A DNA stretch of 64,000 nucleotides from Bacteroidota bacterium (GTDB lineage Bacteria; Bacteroidota; Bacteroidia; Chitinophagales; Chitinophagaceae), in contig JABDGW010000002.1 of NCBI GenBank assembly GCA_013285855.1, positions 33,332 through 97,331 on the forward strand, in the 5' to 3' direction. The position numbers were made by a program, and so were the translations under genes. Positions 57,548 to 64,000 of the stretch are shown one piece after another. The notes under the pieces were generated by a model. The model had not been told where the DNA came from. It did no database searches and saw only the letters and a list, made by a program, of their open reading frames with translations. The stretch's first letter is position 1; every line of letters starts with the position of its first letter.

Positions 57548-59629
57548 ATGTATCAATTGGTAAAACGTATTTGTTTTATTTTATTAATGATGGGTTTATG
57601 TGCAGTTGTGCATGCACAAACTTATCCGCAGAATTATAACAACGATAATTATAGTGATACGGTGCCAAACGGGTACGATTACGACAGCCACGGCAACCTG
57701 ATAAAAAAAGATACTTCAAATGAAAGCTTAACGCACCGGAATCAGTATGAAGACTCCATCACCATTTTTTTTCATTACTGGGATTCAACCCGCATAGATA
57801 AAATTGATTCTTCTATTAATGATTTTTATTCACGCTTTCCTGTGCCGTGGACGGATTATGACCTTGGTAATTTTGGAAGTGCAGCAAAGTCGTTTATATT
57901 TCAGCCTAGCATGAAGCCTGGTTTTGATGCAGGTTTGCATGCATTTGATATTTACAGGTATACACCTGAAAACACCAGGTTTTTTCAAACTACGCGTCCT
58001 TATTCAGAAACAGTTTATTTGCTTGGCAGCAGGGCTGAGCAATTGATTAATTTGTTTCATACACAAAACCGTAAAAGCAATTTTAATTTTGGTTTGGATT
58101 TTAAAGTAATTAATTCTCCGGGCGCCTATAAAAATCAGAGTACCAATACGAGCAATGGACGCATTAATATTTTTTTTCAAAGCAACAACAAGCGTTATAT
58201 TAATAATTTTGTGTTCATTACCAATAAAATTCTTGCCTCTCAAAATGGCGGCGTAAAACCAAATCAAAATTTTGACAGCCTTTTTATTAATGATCCATCC
58301 GGTGCAGCAATTAAACTTGGCAATAATCTTGGGCCTGCACCACGCAGTATTTTTGGCTCAACTATCCCCATAGGCATACAATATAAAGAACTTACATTGC
58401 TTATGCGGCATAGTTATGATTTTGGTCAGAAAGATTCACTGGTTACAGATTCTGTTACGTATAAATTATTTTATCCACGCATACGGCTGCAGCATACATT
58501 CCAATACTCTAAAACCAGTTATGAGTTTCATGATTATTTGCCAGATGATTCTGATTATTCTAAATACCTGGAGTATAATGTTGCACCAGGTACAGATACG
58601 CTGAAATTTAACGATACCTGGCAAAATCTCACCAATGATTTTGCTATTATTTCTTATCCGCAAAAAAATAATTTAAACCAATATTTTAAAGTAAATACAG
58701 GGCTTGAGCTGATAAAAGGCGTATCAATACCTTTTACAACAACTTACAATAATGTTTATGCCGGTGCTGAATACCGCAACCGCACACGCAACCAGCTATA
58801 CGATATTGAAGCATCAGGGAAGTTATATGTAACCGGTCATTTTTTAGGAGACTATGCAGCTTATATAAGCTTAAAAAAATCTTTGCGTAAAAATATCGGC
58901 TCATTAGAAATTGGTTTTCAAAACACAAGCAGAACGCCCTCTTTTACTGAAGGTGAATATGTAACAGACTCACTTAATATAAGGCAGGCACGCACAGCAT
59001 TTCCGGTTGCGCCTGAAGGCAATTTTAATAAAGAAAATATTACACGGATTTTTGCTGAAATAAATGTTCCGCCTGCTAACTTAAAGCTAACAGGCGAATA
59101 TTATCTTATTACGAACTATACTTATTTTAATGGGATGTATTCATCAACACAATCATCGCCATTATTTAATGTATTGCATATTGCTGCAGAAAAAAGCATT
59201 CATATATCATCGCACTTAAACTGGTATCTTGAAGGCAACCTGCAGCAAACAACAGGCAACCCACCAGTGAATTTGCCATTGGTGCTTGCACGCAGCCGCT
59301 TTGCTTTTGAAGGAAATTTTTTCAAAAATCTTTTTTTATCAACAGGCCTGGAAGTTATATATAATACACCCTATAAACCTGACGGATACTCACCGCTAAA
59401 CGGCCAGTTTGTTTACCAGGATACTGCAACAATTTCCAATCTTCCCAACGTAAATTTTTATTTCAACTTCAGAATAAAAAGCTTTAAATGTTTTGTACGT
59501 TTAGAGAACCTGAATACAATTAACTTCAGCAACGGTTTTTCATTTACAAACTATAATTATTCTGCACCCGATTATCCCGGAAGAGGCTTTTGGCTGCGGG
59601 TTGGCATTTGGTGGAGTTTTGTAAACTAA
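57548..59629 (+). CDS. Putative outer membrane porin/beta-barrel protein
   Basis: Signal peptide (LLMMGLCAVVHAQ), 693 aa, alternating beta-strand-rich sequence ending RGFWLRVGIWWSFVN. Confidence 0.75.
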   Translation: MYQLVKRICFILLMMGLCAVVHAQTYPQNYNNDNYSDTVPNGYDYDSHGNLIKKDTSNESLTHRNQYEDSITIFFHYWDSTRIDKIDSSINDFYSRFPVPWTDYDLGNFGSAAKSFIFQPSMKPGFDAGLHAFDIYRYTPENTRFFQTTRPYSETVYLLGSRAEQLINLFHTQNRKSNFNFGLDFKVINSPGAYKNQSTNTSNGRINIFFQSNNKRYINNFVFITNKILASQNGGVKPNQNFDSLFINDPSGAAIKLGNNLGPAPRSIFGSTIPIGIQYKELTLLMRHSYDFGQKDSLVTDSVTYKLFYPRIRLQHTFQYSKTSYEFHDYLPDDSDYSKYLEYNVAPGTDTLKFNDTWQNLTNDFAIISYPQKNNLNQYFKVNTGLELIKGVSIPFTTTYNNVYAGAEYRNRTRNQLYDIEASGKLYVTGHFLGDYAAYISLKKSLRKNIGSLEIGFQNTSRTPSFTEGEYVTDSLNIRQARTAFPVAPEGNFNKENITRIFAEINVPPANLKLTGEYYLITNYTYFNGMYSSTQSSPLFNVLHIAAEKSIHISSHLNWYLEGNLQQTTGNPPVNLPLVLARSRFAFEGNFFKNLFLSTGLEVIYNTPYKPDGYSPLNGQFVYQDTATISNLPNVNFYFNFRIKSFKCFVRLENLNTINFSNGFSFTNYNYSAPDYPGRGFWLRVGIWWSFVN

Positions 59630-59678
59630 CCTTATAAAACATACCTGCTTTTTCGTTAAGATCGTTTATATTAGATTC

Positions 59679-60323
59679 ATGAAAACGATAATCCTTATTG
59701 CCTGCCTGGTTGGTTTTATTTCGTTTGAAACAGTGAAAAATAACAGTGTTGGCGTTTTTGAAAAAAGCGTTGATGTTGGTAATCCTAAAATAAAAGGTTC
59801 AACTCTTTATGATAAAAAAACGAACACATATACATTAACCGGAGGCGGCTATAACATTTGGTTTAACAGGGATGAATTTCAATATGCGTATAAAAAACTT
59901 AATGGAGATTTTACTTTAACTGCCAATTTTCAATTTGTTGGTGAAGGAAAAGAAGCACATAGAAAAATTGGCTGGATGGTAAGAGCATCGCTTGCAGATA
60001 GTGACGTGCATATAAGCGCAGTTGATCATAGCGACGGGCTTACTGTATTGCAATGGCGCGTTAAGCCAGGAATGAATATGCGTGATCCTGAAGATGAGAT
60101 ACGTGCATCGGAACAAAAAAAATATGCAGTAATACAATTGCAACGCCGCGGAAATACTTTTACTATGCGTGTTGCAGAAAAAAAAGGAGATCCATTTGTG
60201 CTGGTTGGCGAACATGAAATGGATAATTTGCCCGCGGAAGTATTAGCTGGTATTTTTATTTGTGCACATAATCCGGATGTAAAAGAATCTGCAACAGTTT
60301 CTGATGTACTGATAGAAAAATAA
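59679..60323 (+). CDS. DUF1349/concanavalin-like beta-sandwich secreted protein
   Basis: LTGGGYNIWFNRDEFQYAYKKLNGDFTLTANFQFVGEGKEAHRKIGWMVRASL...FVLVGEHEMDNLPAEVLAGIFICAHNPDVKESATVSDV. Confidence 0.65.
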   Translation: MKTIILIACLVGFISFETVKNNSVGVFEKSVDVGNPKIKGSTLYDKKTNTYTLTGGGYNIWFNRDEFQYAYKKLNGDFTLTANFQFVGEGKEAHRKIGWMVRASLADSDVHISAVDHSDGLTVLQWRVKPGMNMRDPEDEIRASEQKKYAVIQLQRRGNTFTMRVAEKKGDPFVLVGEHEMDNLPAEVLAGIFICAHNPDVKESATVSDVLIEK

Positions 60324-60821
60324 TTATTTGCCTTCTTTGTAAAATGGTTTACGCGGATTTTCTTTCATACGTTTATCAATGTATTCGGCAAGCCATTGAA
60401 AATATTCACCTAAAAAAGGATCAGGTGCAGTTTCACGAATATCCCCAAATACATTTTTATATTTCTCCCATGAAGTTGTAACAAATGAACCAAGTGTTTT
60501 ATCTACAAGATCAATATTAATTATTTTTTCTGCCACAAGCATACCAAGAGATTCCATTTGCTGCCCAAATTGAATAAACTTAACCTGGTCTTCTGCCGGC
60601 AATGCCTGCATTTCTTTTTGTGTGGCCAGCTTTTTTTGCGCATTAATAAAATAAATAAGTTCTGAAAATTCATGTGTTTGAAAACTGCGCAGTGCTTCAA
60701 ACGTAATCCGTTCACGGCGGTCGCGTGCTGCAGCTTTAGTTTGTGCAATACCAAATATAAGCGCAACTACAAATGAAAGTGTAAGCGCAAGATTTGCTAT
60801 AAGTGTAATTAAATCTGTCAT
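60324..60821 (-). CDS. DUF4760-like membrane-anchored hypothetical protein
   Basis: N-terminal TM (LITLIANLALTLSFVVALIFGIAQTKAAARDRRERITFEALRSFQTHEFSELIYFIN). Confidence 0.6.
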   Translation of the reverse strand: MTDLITLIANLALTLSFVVALIFGIAQTKAAARDRRERITFEALRSFQTHEFSELIYFINAQKKLATQKEMQALPAEDQVKFIQFGQQMESLGMLVAEKIINIDLVDKTLGSFVTTSWEKYKNVFGDIRETAPDPFLGEYFQWLAEYIDKRMKENPRKPFYKEGK

Positions 60822-60963
60822 TCTGTTTTGGAAGTTTGGATAGAGTTACATATACGAAGATAATGAGATGCCCAGTAAATGAAAATCTTAAGGTATAAAA
60901 GCGCCTGATTAACCATGCCAATTATATGGCTTACGATTTGTTGAAATTGAAATAAACTATTCC

Positions 60964-61224
60964 ATGCAAGCATTTGTGAACTTTGATCTTAGTGAAAAGG
61001 TATTTAACGCTGCTGATGTTGATGAAACAGAAAATAAGGTGCGTACTAAATATGAAGTATATAAAATAAAAGCTGAAGAGCCTGATTTTTTTGGACAGAA
61101 TTTTCACTCATTTATAAAGTCAAACCTTCTTATTGAACAGTATAATTCATTTAAAAACGAAGTTTACAGTTTGAGGAAAGAACAAATATTAATGGAAGTT
61201 TATACCCAAAATTTACTCTCATAA
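60964..61224 (+). CDS. Hypothetical small soluble protein
   Basis: 86-aa ORF with ATG start in otherwise unoccupied DNA. Confidence 0.4.
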   Translation: MQAFVNFDLSEKVFNAADVDETENKVRTKYEVYKIKAEEPDFFGQNFHSFIKSNLLIEQYNSFKNEVYSLRKEQILMEVYTQNLLS

Positions 61225-61295
61225 AAATTATTTACCAGGAATAAGAGTGTGATAAATAAAAAAAAACTTTTTTATTTGTTATAAATTATAGAACG

Positions 61296-62591
61296 CTACA
61301 ACGCCACAGGTTTAAACTCAGGCATAATAAAATGAATCACAAGCAGGCCGGTAAGATAACTGCAGCTTGCAATAATAAACATTGGTTGATACCCAAATTT
61401 TGCAACAATAAAACCAGTTGAAGCTGCAAGAATGATTCCGCTGAGTGTGCCTATTGTTCCTCCGAAACCTGTAACGGATGCCACATATTGTGATGGAAAT
61501 AAATTAGCGGGCAATGCATACATATTTGCACTCCAGCCCTGGTGTGCTGCGGTTGCAAGTGCTATGAGCGCAATAGCCACATACAAATTGTGTGTAATTG
61601 AGGCAAGGTAAATCGGCGTTACACAAAGTGCGCAAATTAGCAACGTGGTTTTGCGTGCCCGGTTTTCTGAAAACCCTTTTTTTATAAACTGCATGGCAAG
61701 CCATCCAAAAAAAATACTTCCTGCATCAGACACAGCATAAATAATAAAAAATGTAAGGCCGAAACTGCTTAACTGCAGGTTTTGCGAAAGCACTTTATTA
61801 TCATTAAAAAATGTAGGAAGCCATGTAAGGAAAAAAAACCAGATAGGATCTGCAAAGAATTTTCCGATGGCAAATATCCATGCTTGTTTATACCGAAATA
61901 ATTTAAAGAAAGAAATTTTTTGCAGTGTTATATTTTGATTGTCTTGTGTAATATAAGCAAGCTCCTGTGCAGATATTTTTTTTGATTGCTGTGGTTTTTT
62001 ATAATTTATCAGCCATGTAATAAGTAAGATAAATCCCAAAAATCCTGTTGCAATAAATGCAGTGCGCCATCCATAATGTAAAATAATATAAGGCATAGTA
62101 ATCGCGGTTATAATTACACCAACATTAGAACCTGCATTTAAAACGCCGCTGGCAAAAGCGCGTTCTTTTTTTGGAAACCATTCTGATGTTGTTTTTATAG
62201 CGGAAGGAAAGTTGGTTGATTCGCCAATGCCAAGTAAAGAACGCACTAATCTTAAATGAAAAAAAGATCGTACAAAACCTGTAAGTATTCCGGCAATACT
62301 CCAAACAATAATACCGATAGAAAATCCTTTCTTAGTGCCAAGTTTATCAATCAGCCAGCCGGCAACTAAAAAGCCGATTGCATACAATATTTTGAAGGCA
62401 GCGTCAACCAGGCCCATTTGCTCTTTAAACTTTGCAATAAGATTTGGTGTAAGCAAAGCTGATGAAGGCAAACCCAGCATTTCGCGTTTGAAATTATCAT
62501 CTGTCATTACAAATGACATCACCTGCCGGTCAATATAATTAACAGTAGTGGCAAAGAAGAGTAAAGCAATAATGCGCCAGCGATGATTCAT
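61296..62591 (-). CDS. MFS transporter, anion:cation symporter/ExuT-like
   Basis: RWRIIALLFFATTVNYIDRQVMSFV...GESTNFPSAIKTTSEWFPKKERAFASGVLNAGSNVGVIITAITMPYI. Confidence 0.9.
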   Translation of the reverse strand: MNHRWRIIALLFFATTVNYIDRQVMSFVMTDDNFKREMLGLPSSALLTPNLIAKFKEQMGLVDAAFKILYAIGFLVAGWLIDKLGTKKGFSIGIIVWSIAGILTGFVRSFFHLRLVRSLLGIGESTNFPSAIKTTSEWFPKKERAFASGVLNAGSNVGVIITAITMPYIILHYGWRTAFIATGFLGFILLITWLINYKKPQQSKKISAQELAYITQDNQNITLQKISFFKLFRYKQAWIFAIGKFFADPIWFFFLTWLPTFFNDNKVLSQNLQLSSFGLTFFIIYAVSDAGSIFFGWLAMQFIKKGFSENRARKTTLLICALCVTPIYLASITHNLYVAIALIALATAAHQGWSANMYALPANLFPSQYVASVTGFGGTIGTLSGIILAASTGFIVAKFGYQPMFIIASCSYLTGLLVIHFIMPEFKPVAL

Positions 62592-62809
62592 TGTATTTGT
62601 TGAATGAATGTGTAATTATACGTATTTTCAAGTCACATAGCTTTTTTTTGCCCATGTTATAAGCAAAAGCACAATCCATATATTAATAGAGAGTCTAAAT
62701 ACCAGAGATGAATTGTATTGCTAAGTTTTTCACATTTTACCATCGCCCAATCTTAATTTAAAAAGCATTCATCTTTAATGTTATTTTTATAGTTCAATTA
62801 AAATCATAT

Positions 62810-64000
62810 ATGGCAGCTACAAGGCCAATAGTAGGCCCGGGTTTCAGTTATGAAACGCAGGAAGAAACTTTAGATGTAAAACCGCAAAGCGCAAAGCTTA
62901 CTATCGGCATTCCCAAAGAAATGGTGCTGCAGGAAAACCGTATTTCTTTAATTCCTGAAGCCGTGAACGTTCTGGTGCATAATGGTCATGAAGTGATTAT
63001 AGAAACTAAAGCAGGCGAAGGCAGTAAATATTCTGACAACGATTTTAGTGAAGCGGGTGCCCAAATAGCTTTAAAGAAAAAAGAAGTATATAAAGCGCCA
63101 ATGCTTATTAAAAGTGCGCCGGTAATGGAAGAAGACATTCATTTTTTGCAACCTAATCAAACCGTTATTTCACCTATTCATTTATCCATGCTAAAAAAAG
63201 AATCACTGGAAAGAATGATGGAAAAAAGAATAACGGCGCTTGGATTTGAAAGCTTAAAAGATGATAGCGGCACCTATCCTATTGTTCGTTGCATGAGTGA
63301 AATTGCAGGCAGTGCAGCCATGCTTATTGCCGGCCAGTTTCTCGGCAGCCAGGAAAATGGTAAAGGCGTATTGCTTGGAGGTATCAGCGGCATTCCGCCT
63401 ACAAAAGTTATTATTATTGGCGCCGGTGTAGTGGGAGAATTTGCAACACGCACAGCGCTTGCCATGGGTGCGTCTGTAAAAGTTTTTGATAATAATGTTT
63501 ATCGCTTAAAGCGTTTACAGAATAATCTCGGCATGCGTGTTTGGACAAGCGTAATTGAACCGCGCATTTTGTCAAAACAATTAAAAACCTGCGAGGTTGC
63601 TGTTGGTGCACTTACCAATGAAGCCGGAAGAAGCCCAATTGTAGTTACTGAAGAAATGGTACAGGCAATGCGCCCGGGCAGTGTAATAATTGATGTAAGC
63701 ATTGATCGCGGCGGTTGTTTTGAAACCAGTGAGATAACAACACATCAGCATCCAACATTTGTAAAACATGGAATAATACATTATTGCGTGCCTAATATTC
63801 CAAGCGGTTATGCACGCACTGCCAGCCATGCTATCAGCAATGTACTTATGCCTTTGCTGCTTGATGCAGGCGATGCAGGTGGTATTGAAGAAATGGTTTG
63901 GCATAATTTCAATTTGCGTAACGGAGTTTATTTGTATCGCGGACATCTTACCAATTTATACATCAGCCAGCGTTTTGATTTAAAGTTTACAGATTTGAAT
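62810..64000 (+). CDS. ald: Alanine dehydrogenase (3' end outside window)
   Basis: Manual translation from ATG 62810: MAATRPIVGPGFSYETQEETLDVKPQSAKLTIGIPKEMVLQENRISLIPEAVNVLVHNGHEVIIETKAGEGSKYSDNDF...; no stop before window end. Confidence 0.88.
   Translation, partial: MAATRPIVGPGFSYETQEETLDVKPQSAKLTIGIPKEMVLQENRISLIPEAVNVLVHNGHEVIIETKAGEGSKYSDNDFSEAGAQIALKKKEVYKAPMLIKSAPVMEEDIHFLQPNQTVISPIHLSMLKKESLERMMEKRITALGFESLKDDSGTYPIVRCMSEIAGSAAMLIAGQFLGSQENGKGVLLGGISGIPPTKVIIIGAGVVGEFATRTALAMGASVKVFDNNVYRLKRLQNNLGMRVWTSVIEPRILSKQLKTCEVAVGALTNEAGRSPIVVTEEMVQAMRPGSVIIDVSIDRGGCFETSEITTHQHPTFVKHGIIHYCVPNIPSGYARTASHAISNVLMPLLLDAGDAGGIEEMVWHNFNLRNGVYLYRGHLTNLYISQRFDLKFTDLN

Noticed and set aside
63274-63946. 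Minus-strand ORFs near the window end
   Set aside because: Antisense to alanine dehydrogenase, which is missing from the ORF track only because it runs off the edge.
1-64000. Search for defence systems, prophage, conjugative elements, CRISPR, tRNA/rRNA
   Set aside because: No integrases, transposases, Cas, toxin-antitoxin or phage structural signatures, no regularly spaced repeats and no cloverleaf or rRNA segments were recognised on reading.

Overview
This window looks like a chromosomal segment from a Bacteroidota member, probably Chitinophagaceae-like. The lineage call is inferred from SusC/SusD, PorW/SprE, T9SS sorting domains, TAnnTTTG promoter-like motifs and AT-rich codon usage. Most of it is housekeeping: fusA (3' end), panD, a divergent EF-G paralog, msrA, ribE, a PBP1A-like protein, PorW/SprE, atpZ, sucC, truB, efp, a TrmH-type methyltransferase, a BamA/TamA-like protein, a fused 3-hydroxyacyl-CoA dehydrogenase/enoyl-CoA hydratase, and alanine dehydrogenase (5' part). 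The main accessory regions are (i) a LytTR regulator and HisKA_2-type kinase followed by a 1850-aa T9SS-secreted protein (10.3-18.8 kb), and (ii) a SusC/SusD / PstS-like / tandem arylsulfatase / 39-aa membrane peptide / fatty-acid-hydroxylase / DUF1254 locus with a structured 5' leader (28.6-41.4 kb). The strongest observations are: an EF-P whose modification-loop lysine position aligns to arginine in an NKxxR context; an EF-G paralog with Tyr in place of the catalytic switch-II His; a DUF3667-like gene split by a -1 frameshift exactly at an A_AAT_TTA slippery heptamer; and the sulfatase locus with its hairpin-rich leader. I found no tRNA, rRNA, CRISPR array, prophage or intact transposon. All family calls come from reading the sequence, with no database search.
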